Notes: generated by a model from the sequence alone, not told the origin. A stretch of DNA of 64,000 bases from Pseudisothecium myosuroides (GCA_951799445.1 OX637288.1:33025288-33089287), one strand, 5' to 3'; shown: positions 1 through 12,489, counted from the first letter of the stretch. Program-made: numbers and translations.

Positions 1-1033
1 GTGGACCAATTCCTGTCCGCATTGGACTCTCCACTGTCCGAACGAGGGGCGAATTCCATGGAGATGTTTGCTGCCCAGAGGAGCCTGTTTGCCGATCAAG
101 CCAACCTGCAGTCCGAGGGGGAACAGACTTCAGTGTGTTCCCAAGACTGGTGCAAGAGTGATCAAGGCTCCCAGTCGATAGCAGGCGGGGGTGGCAGTGG
201 TCTAGAGCCCAGCAGCCTTACTCGTGCTCGGGTGATGGTGGTGGATCCAAGGCAGCGGGGACGGAAGTCCCTCACCTTGCTGCTGGAGCGCTGTGGCTTT
301 GAAGTCTCCTGTGCTTGCAGTGCAACCGAAGCTTTGTGGCGGTTTGAGCAGACCATGCATGACCCCGAGGGATTCTCCATGATTTTTATTAATCTGTCTC
401 TTGCTAGAGCTGAGAATTATGATCTTGTCCATGAGCTTCGGTCCATGGAGCAGGCGGAATCCGGCAACACTTGCTTGACCAACCCTGCCCTGATCGTCGC
501 TGTTACCGATCTGGACAGGTATGAATCTTCAGACCCGATAGTAGATGCAGCCTGGTTCATTTGTTTTTTTATTGCAGAGGGTGCCTAAATCTTGACTTTA
601 TTTGAGGGATTGCACACCATTGAAGCTTCTTTGGTCATTTTTCCTGGATCATATTTTGGGGACTCTCGGATTTTTGAAGTTGGAATGGCATAGTGTTCTA
701 AATACTAACGCATTGGAAAATCCGATTTCTGCACCTTTGTTAGAGGTGCTTTAGGGAATAGTTTTAGCTCCTTGAGGACTATGCTGGCGTGCTCTATTAC
801 GTCACTCAATAATAGGTTGCAATGTTTACAGATGGGATATCTCAAACACGGATGGATTAAAGAAGAAAGACATGGCAGCAGGTGTGGATGAAGTTATAAC
901 CTGCCCATCGCGAGTTCAACAGCTGCGAGACACATTGACTACATTGGGTGTACCAATAGACCATCTCGACTATAACAAGTCCCCTCGTGCTGTCTTCAGT
1001 TCCTGGAACAACACACCGGTTTTAGCCAGATGA
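1..1033 (+). CDS. C-terminal part of a protein with a degenerate receiver domain (hybrid histidine kinase or ethylene-receptor-like); 5' end outside the window
   Basis: Two exons are visible, 1-518 and 832-1033, giving 239 residues; the first codon shown is only the window edge. The donor after GACAG at 518 and acceptor TTTACAG at 831 keep the frame (AG+A = Arg173), and TGA is at 1031-1033. Residues 1-73 are a low-complexity Ser/Gln/Gly linker. Residues 74-215 look like a receiver fold: a first strand ARVMVVD, the helix RKSLTLLLERCGFEVSC, a third strand FSMIFINLSL, a fourth strand ALIVAVTD and a late AGVDEVITCP. The key positions are changed: the acidic-pocket second Asp is Pro83, the phospho-acceptor Asp is Asn131, and the Lys before Pro is Cys197. 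It is therefore probably a pseudo-receiver that cannot take phosphate. The layout (linker, receiver, short tail) and PALIVAVT resemble plant ethylene receptors of the ETR2/EIN4 type, but the sensor and kinase parts are not in view. The family call is inference. Confidence 0.6.
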
Positions 1034-2140
1034 GGTGACCTCTGTACAATGGCCGATAGATTTCCCAATTCTTTGCAATAAGTGCATGTAGAACTGCCAC
1101 CTTTAGTTTTCTTTTGGTGTTTTTTTCTCTTTTTTTTAAATTTTTTTCTTTTAGCTTCAATACGCTTACAATTCCCTCGGGTGTCTTCCATCTTTTAAGC
1201 GAAGCAACCGGTCCAAGTGGAGCCTAGCTTTTTTATGTGGTCGCCGTGGAACCTCTTGTTTCGCTGCTTCCCATACAAAATTTTAGAGGCAGGCCGCTTG
1301 GGCAATAGAGTTGGAAGCTTTTGGTTTGTGTGCCTACTAGACGTAGTTAGTAACCCTCTTCGATGTGGGGCTGCTGCTGCTGCTGTACATCAAGTACGAG
1401 TTTCCAAATTGCCAGCTTTTAGCAACTCTAAAGTAATGATGTATCCCTGAACGGGGATATGGTCGTTGTTTGGGGCTCTGTACAAGAAAGCTTTACAGCG
1501 GAGGACCATGGAGGTTCTTCCCTTTGTGTATTAACTTACGCAGCAAACACTGTCGCTCTAATCAATGACCAATACAACAGGGCCTCCAATGCTTGGCCTT
1601 CACCAACGAGTTCTCGAGGCGCTTTGTCTCTTATTGCCGTTTTTCCTGTGTCTCTTTCAGTTGGATAAGTTTGATACGGATAACAGCATCACTCATTCTG
1701 AAAACAAGGCACCTTTGCCAGCAAGCAAGCAACCTTCCAGAGGGCCACACTACTGTAGACGATGTCGCAGGGCTGTGATAATATGGACAAATGCTTATTT
1801 TAACCAGGCAGGCAGGCAGGAAAGCGATCTGGCTTGGTACACAAATCTGATTGATTGATGTTGAGTGTCGTGGAAGCAAATATTGAAGACACCCTCTCTA
1901 AGCCTCGAATACCTACAGAGACTGGATTCCCGCTTCGAGTTGTAAATGCGGGTTCTATTCGGTCTAAGCTTAGTGTGTGTAACAAAGTGCTGGATGTCGA
2001 TTTCTGGAGTGGAAGTTATTCTCGTTCCAACGAGGGCATTGGATGGTGGAGCACTGGAGCTGATCCGTTAGTGCAGAGTTACTGTAGCAAGATGTGGTCA
2101 AATTCTTGACCTTCTGTTCTGAAAACATGAGGTGTAATGT
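1034..2140 (+). other. Probable 3' UTR and downstream flank of the receiver gene
   Basis: This stretch has no convincing coding exon, but its base composition stays closer to the preceding exons than to the AT-rich DNA after about 2.1 kb. A possible 3'-UTR intron starts right after the stop (TGAG then GTGACC at 1035-1040) and ends at the pyrimidine-rich tract closing with TTTTAG near 1154. A short GCT repeat lies at 1370-1386. The open frames here are not conserved-looking. I cannot place the poly(A) site. Confidence 0.35.
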
Positions 2141-2262
2141 TGTTTGTATGTGAAATATTATAATAATTTAACTCTACAGTACACTATAGAAGTTTGCATT
2201 TCCCGGGGATGGTTCATCTGTACATACTACGAAATTCTGGTGATCATCGGGTAGTTCATCTA

Positions 2263-2412
2263 AAAGTTCATAACAGTATTTGTGTGAAATATTTGGATAT
2301 CAAACGTGAAAAGAGATTATTGAAGTCCTTTTATTCAAAGTTCATAACAGTATTTGTGTGAAATATTTGTATATCAAACATGAAAAGAGATTATTGAAGT
2401 CCTTTTATTCAA
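2263..2412. repeat. Tandem duplication, 74-base unit, two copies
   Basis: The segment starting AAGTTCATAACAGTATTTG at about 2263 is repeated immediately from about 2337 with only a few mismatches, both copies ending CCTTTTATTCAA. The offset between equivalent bases is 74. There is no coding content. Confidence 0.85.
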
Positions 2413-2799
2413 GAGTAATAGGTGTGGGAAAATTTTCAAAAGTGATTACAAATCGGTTCAACCATGGGTGCACTTGGTAGTTCAAAACTGTCATATTATA
2501 TATGTGCTTTGCCATCCAAGATTTCCAACGACTTTAAATCATTCTTGTTTAGAACATATGGTGATCCACAAAGGAGTATACATCAAACAAACACTTGCTT
2601 AGGGTCAAGGTTGAAGCTTGAGAAATAGAAGAGATGGAGATCTATAATAACTTTATGGACAAGATTTAGACAAACAATAGTATTGAGCTTCGAAAACCAC
2701 ATTGAATTGAAAGTTGTATAGAAATTGACTTCTATGGTGCACGTTCCTCTTGTAATCACCTTTTGAGACTCAAACACATGTTTTCTCTTTATCTACCCC

Positions 2800-3063
2800 A
2801 TCCCTCAAAAGTTGACTAGACCAATTCTTTTTTCATGACCATGTTTCTTTTACATTGTTGGTCAATTTCTTCCTCAAGACAACTTACTTACACAAGACAA
2901 GTGTCTTTTTTTAGAGAGTTTTTATCTAGCTCCATCCTCCAGAAGTTGACTAGACCAATTCTTTTTTCATGGCCATGCTTCTTTTACATTGTTGAATTGG
3001 TCAATTTCTTCCTCAAGACAATGTACTTATACAAGACACTTGAGCGCCTTTTTTAGAGAGTTC
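2800..3063. repeat. Imperfect direct duplication, about 130-base unit
   Basis: The phrase AGTTGACTAGACCAATTC occurs at about 2811 and again at about 2944. Each copy is followed by a run of Ts, CATTGTTG, TCAATTTCTTCCTCAAGACA and a closing TTTTTTAGAGAGTT. The second copy carries small indels. It looks like an old local duplication with no gene in it. Confidence 0.8.
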
Positions 3064-3292
3064 TATCAATCCAATCAAGGTCTAATTTTTGGAAATTGAA
3101 TGTATACAAATTTGAACTTCATACTTCAAAATCTAATTCCTTTTGAATTAAAGTAAACATGATTTCCATTCACCCACTTACCACATAGTACCAATTCAAT
3201 TCATCACTCTCAATTCCTTCTATTTGTATACAAAATTTTATTCCAAATGCATATCTTGAATAATTACATGATTCTCCATTATCCTTTAGAAG

Positions 3293-3364
3293 GTACTCCC
3301 TTTAGTTTGGAAATATGGTGATTGCATTGAGAATAGATACACTATTTCCAAATGGAGGTAGTAA
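3293..3364. mobile_element. Short Stowaway/mariner-like inverted-repeat element
   Basis: The left end TACTCCCTTTAGTTTGGAAA and right end TTTCCAAATGGAGGTAGTA are imperfect inverted copies about 70 bases apart, flanked by TA. The CTCCCTNNGTTTGGAAATA style of terminus is typical of very short plant mariner-like MITEs. The assignment rests on end sequence only. Confidence 0.55.
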
Positions 3365-3784
3365 TTAATTAAGTGTCTTTTTTTTTTTTTTTTTTTAAAC
3401 TTAATTGTTTTGAATCATGTATACAATTTAAACATAACTTCAAATGCACTCTTTTCGATGGATTCAATACATATCAATGATGTGTTGCTTAAATAAGGGA
3501 CTACTTCAAAGTCCTTCATTCCTACGCTCTAGTAGATTTTGGAACCCGTGTCCGACTTCGATGTACTTGGTTTGTACACCCTGAAATGAGTATCTACATT
3601 ATTTAGAATCTTCCGGGCATCGGGGATGGTGCTCGCCGGAATGGATAGGTCCACCATGAGATCACTCAGTCCTCACATGGTCGAATTTCGTATTCAGGTG
3701 GACTTCTTGAGGCGTGTGAGTTTAACTTACAAGCTTCAATACATCCCCAAACTGGAACCCAATTTCCAAGACTGCAGATGTTGG

Positions 3785-3900
3785 GTTTTACAACAATATG
3801 ATTGTCCAAAACCCCCCACAAAAACAGTATGATTGTCGGAAAAAAACCACAAAAACAATATGATGGTCAGAAAAAAACACAAAAAACAATATGATTGACT
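3785..3900. repeat. Short degenerate tandem repeat, about 37-base unit
   Basis: Three to four copies of a unit containing CAATATGATTGTC followed by an A-rich stretch and CCACAAAAA run through this segment. It is adjacent to, but not part of, any gene. Confidence 0.65.
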
Positions 3901-4308
3901 GCTGCAATCAATAAGTTATTGATAAAAATCACATCTCGAGAAATTGGGACAAGTCATCGCGTCACGAAAAAAGAGACTCTCGAAAAAAGAGACTCTCAAG
4001 CTCATCTCAAGCTCATCCATGGCCACCAAGAGTGTGGCATGCTTGACCTGCTCGGCTTGGTCAAGGAGTTGGTTGAGACTGGAATGAGAGCTTCCCCTAT
4101 GATCCTGATTTGAAGGAGCCGTGCTATGGAAAACTTATCTATTCAGTGCGTCAACAGACAAAGGTTCCCCTATTCTTGGGCGGGGCGCACCCCGCCTTGG
4201 CTTTCCACATGTTGGAGAGCCATGAAGTTGGGTTGGTTTTTTAGTGATTTCTCCTTGATGTGTTTTCCATGACCAAGTAGATTATAATGGGAGAGCGTGA
4301 AGAATAAC

Positions 4309-4599
4309 TTCAAGGTAAGTAAGTACACCTAAAACCGACAAAGCAAAAAGTTTCTTTATATTCAGTTATATTGAAAAAAGTTTTGTGGGGATTTGTTGGC
4401 AGTCGAAAAGGGAGTCTAGATTCTTTTAGAATGCATTTTTTGGTCCCTACATGAATAAACTATGAATTTTTCAAAGTGCTGGAAATAGGTGATTTTATAA
4501 CCGGCATTGGATTCTCATGAATAGAAAGAGTGTATTTTAGACAAGAATATGTAGATGTCGGGTTTATGCAGGTGTTGAGTTTAGGTGTAGTTACTTTAA
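4309..4599. mobile_element. AGGTAACTACACC-type MITE family, copy 1 of 6
   Basis: The left end AAGGTAAGTAAGTACACC and right end TTTAGGTGTAGTTACTTT are inverted relatives of a consensus AAGGTAACTACACCTAA. The interior shares landmarks with copies near 12.3, 27.1, 28.5, 45.1 and 60.2 kb: a TCTAGATTCT-like stretch, AATGCATTTTT, GAATAAACTATGAATTTT, CAAAGTGCT and TACATTTTAGGCAAG. It has no coding capacity, so it is a non-autonomous DNA element. Confidence 0.8.
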
Positions 4600-7500
4600 A
4601 TACGTATGAAGTTGCGTAGAAATGAGGGAGGTGTTGATGTGTGGTTGTTCTTCATGTTCTAGCTTGCTTTGCTATTCCTTGGCATAATCTCTTAAATGTA
4701 GGTAAGTTTGAGTTTTTTAGATTGCATTGAGATTCCAAAATACTCACTCAAAAGATAACAAAGTCTATGTATATTTCATGTTACAATTATTTGCCATCAC
4801 ATACTGTATGTATCTAATGTTGCTGTGCACATGATTGTCAAATCTCAAGTATTATCAGTCTTAATATGACCCTTTTTTCCCATCACAACTTGCTACATCA
4901 ATAAAACTTGTTTGCATTTAGATTATTATGTGATTGAAACATTCTTGAACCTATTGTGTCCTTTTCTATTTTAGGATGCAAATTTCTATGGTAAAGGAAA
5001 AGAATGATTTACAATGGTTGTATAGGCAAAATATTCTTCTATAGTACCATTAGAGAAGAAACCACTATGAAAGGTTCAAAAATGTTGTGTGACCATCATG
5101 TATTTTCATGATTTAGTTAGATAGAGGATGTTACCACAACAAGGACATGTGAGTCATATTTGTAAAGTATGTTGTTTGTGCAATGATGTTTGACTACATG
5201 TCTATGTAGTGTCCAAAAAAACAGTGGTTTGCCTAATGATGTGTCAAGCAATATGGTAGGTGAAATAGAATAGTCAAATCAATCTATGTTGCCATAATTG
5301 AAAGTTTGACAAAGGTAGAAGAGATTTGCCACATTTGAGATATTTTTTACAAGATAGTGCAAAGTTTTAAGTCAACATGAAAGTGAATGATTGAAGATTT
5401 AGTACAAATATTATAGAAGGTTGAACATTATTAGTGTAAAATTATTGCAGATCACGGTAGTCCTAAACAATGCATTTGATTTGTGAAGAACAAAAAGACC
5501 TTGTCTTTCATAGAAATATTGTGAGCTTCAAATTAACGCTTGCTTTTGTTAATATTATAGCAGCAGTTATGGCTGAGAGCTCAAAGTTCAAAGTTTAAAT
5601 TTAGAATTCTATATTACTAATAAAAGTTTAAATTGAATTTAGATAAAAATTACTTCATTCACTATGTGGAAGTAAATTAAAGCAATTCAAAATGTAATGA
5701 TTATTTTATTAAATGCAAATTGTGTCACAATTTCATGTCTCATTTTCATCCTCATAGTTTTTCATTTGTTCCTTATTATTAAATTCTAATAACCTCCCCT
5801 AAAAGTAGGAAAAGCCTTCATTATTCTTGTATGAAGGCATGCACCATACTAACCCTAAAAATCTATAGGCTAGAAATTGATATATACTCACAAAACTACC
5901 AAAAGTTAGATTTCTCTAACAAAAAAGGATTATTATTCAAATTTTATTTAGTTTTTAGAATTTATAATTGTAAGATTTTATTCTTGACTATTACAAGAGG
6001 CACATATAAAATGTCAGGGGTCTGAGGAAAATATATGTGTGAGATCAAAGCCCACAAAACGCAGCAAAAGGTTTTTTTCAAGATTGCCCAAATGTAGCTT
6101 TATTGGGCTTTTGAGCTCCACAATTCAAATGTTGTTTGCAAGGAAGATGTAGGCTCTTCATATTTGAGTAGAGTCTCATGTTAGAATAAGTATGCAAATT
6201 TTCAAAGCAAAATGATATTGCACTCCGCTTGCCTGAGTTGCCCCTTTTTCCTCTCAAAATGCATAACATTTTTTTCAACCATTGGATTGTCATAAAAATT
6301 AGATTCCTTAGAAGTTTGTGTATTTTCCTAATCTCAATAAAAATATAAGGGCAAATAAGCAAAATTTGATAGTTCATTTTAGATGCTCAAATTTCTCAAA
6401 ACCCATTTCATCTTGCAAGGAACTTTAGGGGCTAAGGAAGTTAAAATATTTCAAATACAAATTACAAAAAAAATTGTATTTAAATTATATCAAATTGATA
6501 ATTTTACAAGTTTTAGCCTCCTATATCAAAATTCAAGTACTAAGAACAAAAATTATTTTCGATACATTTTCCAAGTTAAATGCCTCTAAATTGATTTCAC
6601 CAAACGGTTTGTAATGTTTTTCAAATCGACCATATAGAATTTTTTTGCATATGATGTTGAAAGCATTCATTTTACAACAAGGGATCCGCTCTCCAAAAAC
6701 ATTCAATTTCTTTTCAATTGAAGGAATTGAAAAGTAATTTGAAGGCACAAACAACAACATTTGGGGTCCAGTTCATTTTTAAACAAAGACTATAAAAATT
6801 TGGATTGGAATTTGGATTAAAAAAAATATAAGAACTGATTAGAGTTCACTTTGCATCTATAGGGGCTGGAACTTTGGATTTTTTAGTATTGACAAATATA
6901 GAATTCAATGCCAGCTTTTGGTCAACACACACCTCTAAAGTTGCCAAGTCTTCCATGACAATTGAAAATTTTTAACCTTAAAAGGTTGAGCTTGTAATTA
7001 TTTTTTTAAACTTCATTTTGCAAATACCTATAAATGTGATTTTTTTGTATTTATTTTTTGGAGATGAAATTATACGTCTTCTATTCATTTTAAATTTTTT
7101 GCATTACTTTGGATTTTTTTTTGAAATTATCATGAATATTAAAATAAAAATGAAACAATTCAAATAAAATGCAATTGACGCTATTTTTTTTTTTAAAAAC
7201 CCTTGAGGTCTATATTATAGTGTTGAATATCATTGTGCATATTTTTTTTATTGTATCATTCTAATACTAGAAAATTAGCATTTCATTTAGTCCATTGTTG
7301 CATCTTCTTTTTCCAAATTGCACTTGAACATTTTAGAATATTTTCTTTATTTTAAATAGAATTGCAAATGAATAGCCAAAGATTATCAATGAAAAATTGA
7401 TCTCTAGTAGGAATATATTGCTTTTTGGACTACAATATCCACGTAAAAACTCCCATCGCCAAAGTCTCCCATCCCCAAAACCTTTAGTTTAGTGTTCTTA

Positions 7501-10050
7501 ACCTATTTTCAAATTTCCCTTTGTCCTTTTTGATTCCCAATCCCTATCCTATAATTCCCATGTAAACCTAGAACTACCATAGCTAGCTTTGACCTAGCAT
7601 AAATGGTAGCGAGTCACTTCAAATGTCTTGAAATTTTTCCATAATGTAAATAATTAATAGGATACTTAAATATTAATTTTCTCCTACAACTAAGATAATG
7701 TCCAACTTTGGTGGACATTTCTCCACTACTGATTTTTTGCCAAGTCACGGTCTCCACACCCCCGTCCACACCCAGTTGTATTTTGTGCATAACTTGTAGG
7801 TCCCATATCCATTGTAGCCAAAATTTTGATACAAGGTATTAAATAATGTTTTTTTAATTATTTTTAAAATTTCATAATCACATTACAAAAACTCAATAGG
7901 ATTAAAACTCCCAAATATACTCTTTTTGGTTGCCTTAGATTTGAGACACCTTGACTTCAAAGCCTCTTATTTCCTTCTTCATAATAAATATAAATCTAAA
8001 AATTGGTATCATGGTAGATCAACTATTCAAAAACTTATATCCAAAATCTTGCTGTCATTCAACACTTTATCAAAACACAAATCTAAAATTCCTCACATCT
8101 ATGCTTCCTTCAATAATAAATCACCAATAAATACACAACTTAGCACACAAATGCATTCCACACTTCAAAAGAATGCCACCAAGAACCAAAAATGAGACAA
8201 AGACCTAGCCTTTGCTTCTAAGTAGCCAACCACAATCCTAGGAAGCTATTTGCCGGCTAATACTAATCATATCCTCCCAACCCTTGCATCGACAACTAAC
8301 CAACCAATTATCAACCAACAATTAACAAAAACAACTAGCAAAAATTACTAATATTACACACATCCTTTAACATACAAAGATGCCTTCTTCAACTAGTAGA
8401 CGATCCACATCACGATGACAGTGTGAGCAACGGAGCCTTAGTTAGTCAAACACTACAAACTAGGGCTCCACTTCTCTTCACACTACCAATGACAACCTAC
8501 TAAAGGATTCAATCTTTTATTATTGAAAATATTAGGGATATGGTTGAAAGGAATGACGTTATTTAGTGTTTTTTTTGTACTCTATAGATTTTTACATAGA
8601 GATATATTGGAGCCTCAAAAGAGTGGTCGTTGTTACCAACCTTGGCAAATGGAGTGAACCCCCGAGTAAACCTCCCATCATTGAGGCACTTCTATACATA
8701 TGCCCTCATCAAAGAGATGTTGTAAATTGACAAATCCGACTGGATACGAAATGCAATTTATGTGTCATACACCATTGCAACGAGCCCACAAGAGGATCCG
8801 TCAAGCTGTTGCACAACATCAATATATTGGTACATCCTCATGGCTGGGCAACAGATCCTCTAATTGGGCCTCAACTTCAAGAGACAAACGCCTTGCATGT
8901 GGCATCACCAAATTGTGGATGGTGCACGGCCTATAGTTGTCAAAGAACAAAGTTGAAAGATGTAGATTTGGAAATTGTGAATCTTAAGCCAAGTACCAAA
9001 TGGCTACTCAATAAAATGCCCTATAGTGAAACCCTTATGAAATCTTACAACCCAGTCCAAAATCTCTTAAAAAAATCCTAAGTACAAAGAAAGAGAAGTC
9101 TTTTCTTAAATATAATCTATTTTATTTATAAATTTATTTAAACATAAAATTAGACAAATAAATATTCAAATATTTAGACTCAAAAAACTCTTCATCAATT
9201 CTTTATTATATACTACTTTTGTCCCACTAAAAAACTCCAAATCATGCATAGTTCATGCCCCACTAAAAAACTCCGTTTACTAATTTCAAACTCTCAGTAA
9301 GTGTTGTTGGTAATGAACAACAGTGTGGGAGTAAATTTTGCATAGATCTGAAAACCAATCTTTCATATTCCAATCTCTATTTCTAGATTATAAATTTCTA
9401 ATCCAAAGCGGCAATTTGCGGATTGAAAGCGGCAATTTGTGAAGCGGCAATTCATGAAGTCGCAATTTGTGAATTAGAAAGTGATGAAATTCGTGGATCA
9501 GGAAGCAACAATTTGTAAATCTAAAGTGGCAATTAGTGAATTTCGAAGATAGATTTGTCAAGTGACTGTAAACCAAGTTTCTTCTATTCTCTCTAAATTA
9601 GCAATTTACAAATTTAGAATTTGGACTTGCAATTAGGTTTCCCGGAAACAAATTGTTCATGAATTGCTGCCAGTATTTACAAATTGTGCTCAAATATGAC
9701 AAAACTGCATGGATTTTGGGTGCTTAAATCACAACACCTCAGTTGCAAATTTTACATAGATTTGAGAAATGGCTTCTTGAATGCATGCATTTTTAGCGCA
9801 AAGGTTGACAATATAGTTAATCCCTCATGGGAAAGAAATTTGGAGAATTTTAGTGGAACAAAGTGAGTAATGTTTATAAATGTAAATAATATAAGATGAA
9901 TGAATAAGCAAAAAATGGCACAAAAAGTTGTGTAGTATATGAAAGGTCACAAATTATTTGATGCAATAGTTGTGGCTTCCTTTTACACTATTTTTTCAAT
10001 TGTGGTTGTACTTTTTCAGCTTCATTTTATGATTTTGGTCATGTCTATTC
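4600..10050. other. AT-rich intergenic DNA without a recognisable gene
   Basis: I see no exon with splice sites and conserved-looking protein in this 5.4 kb. The longest open frames are under 100 codons and of random-looking composition. It contains one copy of a dispersed repeat (5690-5830), a block of short inverted and direct repeats built on GGCAATTTGTGAA-like words at 9400-9560, and long homopolymer runs. Confidence 0.6.
5690..5830. repeat. Dispersed repeat, copy 1 (second copy at 26.6 kb)
   Basis: It shares the exact phrase TTAAATGCAAATTGTGTCAC and the following CAATTTCAT with 26600-26630. A looser similarity continues for about 100 bases through a TTTGTTC...CTAATRAC stretch to AAGCCTT. 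Ends are not defined and the class is unknown. Confidence 0.6.
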
Positions 10051-10053
10051 ACA

Positions 10054-10985
10054 TTAACCCCTAAAGGACCAAGGCTTTTTTTCTGCCAAAAAACACTCAA
10101 AACTGCCATTTCTATAGCAAAAAGTAAAAAAAATTGAAAACTGTTTTTTTCCACATCTAACCGTAGGATCTGACACCTAACTAGTATGAGAGTGTGTGGA
10201 AAAAATTTCAGAATTTTTGACCGCACAAATTGCAAGATATCCGCGTTTAAAGTGAAAAAAACAAGTTTTTCAGCACATTGCGGGACTGGATTTTTTGACT
10301 TTGAACATTTTTAACTTAAAATTTTTGCACTACAGTGTTTTGAGCTTTAAATCTTTATAGTGGAGAATTGAGTTGAGAGTCTAGGAAAAATAAAAAAACT
10401 TAATTATCATTCTTAAAAAAAATTGTTAAGTAGAAGTAGGTATGAGATAGAAGGAAAATCTAAAATATTCATATATTTTAAATGGAATTAAATTGCACTA
10501 ATTCCAATGGTGAGATTGTTCTAGCAAGTAATATAAACCACGCAAAAAAAAAAAAATTGAAAAATATGAAAAATTGCATTCAGAAATGAATCCTACAAGT
10601 TATTTTTTTCAAGACGATGCTCTAACTACCCGAAAAACAAGAATGTCCATAACTTTCTCATAACATATCCAAATGAAATGAATCAAAGTTTTCCAGATAG
10701 GCAAAAATATAATCTATGAGAAAAAAATATCAAAAAAAAAAATTCAAATTTTTGTCCATTTTTTTTTTGCTGCCCGAGCTGCCCCGCGTCCCCTGTTTTG
10801 AGCTTATTTGGTCATAACTTTTGTTCCCGGGCACCGATTGTGAAAAAAATTATATTTCCACAAAGCTCATCAGTTTTTCTATCTCCAAAAAAAGCTTCAA
10901 AAAATCACGACAAAATTTCAGCCCGTAGGTACCTGCCTGAAAACGCATTTGTCCCCCGAAGGGACAACAGTCCTTTAGGGGTTAA
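10054..10985. mobile_element. TTAA-bounded non-autonomous element, family A copy 1 (piggyBac-like ends)
   Basis: The segment opens TTAA-CCCCTAAAGGAC and closes GTCCTTTAGGGG-TTAA, a perfect 12-base TIR with a TTAA on both sides; total length is 932 bases including both TTAA. The interior shows no long frame. It is clearly related to 35464-36051 (inverted orientation) and 60653-61986: all share AAAACACTCAAAACTGCCAT-like sequence near one end and TAACTTTTGYTCYYRGGCAY near the other. TTAA targets plus TIRs beginning CCC are the known signature of piggyBac elements. No transposase is present, so the superfamily is inference. Confidence 0.8.
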
Positions 10986-12208
10986 GTGCACCCTATATTT
11001 GTTGATATAATACATAAGATATACACATATATATGATTTAAAATATTTCCTGAGCCAATTCTGACCTAAAGTTTGTCATTGGAATAATATGTTTTCAAAA
11101 ATTGAAGTCTAATAATTTTTTTATTCCAAGTGTTATGCACCCCAAAAAGTCAATGGCAGTTTTTAGGAAAATTGATTCATTTTCTTCAAACTATTAAAAA
11201 ATAGTGAAAACATTCTAAATAAATAAATAATAATGAATAGTTTTTAAGAACTTGATAGAGATGAGATTTCACCAAAGAATTTATAGAAGGGATTTTTCAA
11301 TGGCTTAAGCACAACAAAGCCTTTTTTCATCTATGTAGAAGGTATGGAATTTTTTTTAGAATGCCTTGGTAGATACTTACAACCCTAGTGGAGGAATATA
11401 GAATCAAAATTTCCAATTAAAAACCATCATTTCAAATTTGTTACGGTACTAAAACCTCTAAAATACAAATATGATAGTACCAAAGTACAAAACAAATACA
11501 ATACTCTTCAAATGCAATAAATAATACCAAAATACAAAACAAATATGATAAAATACAATTACAAATATTCTTTAAATATGATAGGACAAATATACAGAAC
11601 ACAAATATACAAACCTGTGTAGAAAGACCTTTAGTATATATCGTACCCAGAAAGCAGGTTCAACACTTTCTGTCATTTAATTATTTAATTTGCCAAAACC
11701 TAAAAATATTTTGCCATTACTCTACCACTATAACTTTTTTGTCCTTGCAAAAATATTAATTGTATTGCAATATTAATTTCCTAAAATTTTGGCATCCATA
11801 TTTAGAATTGTTTTATGTCAACTTTAACCACCTGGTCCAGAATATAAAAAAAGTATTCTTGAACCCACAAATACCGGTATTTGCAATTTTAAGTGCCGGA
11901 TTTCTTATCATTGTAGAATCAATTCCTTTTAGAGCACCCCCATGCATACTCAAGAAAAAGTGGCCCTCAATTTATGACATAGAAGACCTGCATTGGATTT
12001 GTTTTTGAGGTCTATAGCAAGTCATCCACCCTTGCCCATGCTCCCAACTCCACACAATGACGTGGCTCATAATGCTTTGAAGTAAGGAACTAACCTCTCG
12101 TAAGACCAAACAATATCAAAGATATGCCAAATTTAGGCTTTGGAGTGGTTGAGCGGGCCCTTGATTGTAACGGGCCTTGGCTTGTTTTTATGGAGCCCTA
12201 TCAAATTC
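10986..12208. other. AT-rich intergenic DNA, nothing recognised
   Basis: There are no splice-supported exons. ACAAATATGATA-like words recur at 11460-11620 as a loose local repeat. No other structure was seen. Confidence 0.6.
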
Positions 12209-12489
12209 TAAGGTAACTAAATCTAAAATCAACCGTTTAAGCAATTCAACTGATTTCAGATGGGTTCTCATTACTATACTGGAATTTTTTTTTGTGGGGT
12301 CTTGTTGTTGGTCCAAAGGGGATTCTAGCTACTCTAAGAATGCATTTTTTTAAAATACCGTATGAATAAACCATGAATATTGAAAGTGCTAAAAATAGGT
12401 GTTTCTAAAACTGACCCTACACTCTCATGAATAGTGGGAGTACATTTTAGGCAAGAAACTATAGAGAACAATTGGGTGTAGTTACCTTA
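12209..12489. mobile_element. AGGTAACTACACC-type MITE family, copy 2 of 6
   Basis: The left end TAAGGTAACTAAATCTAA and right end GGGTGTAGTTACCTTA form TIRs of the family consensus, and the central landmarks seen in copy 1 are present in the same order. Length is about 281 bases. TA can be read on both sides. Confidence 0.8.

Noticed and set aside
8700..9081. Two overlapping plus-strand frames of 78 and 90 codons
   Set aside because: They overlap each other in different frames and have no motif or splice context.
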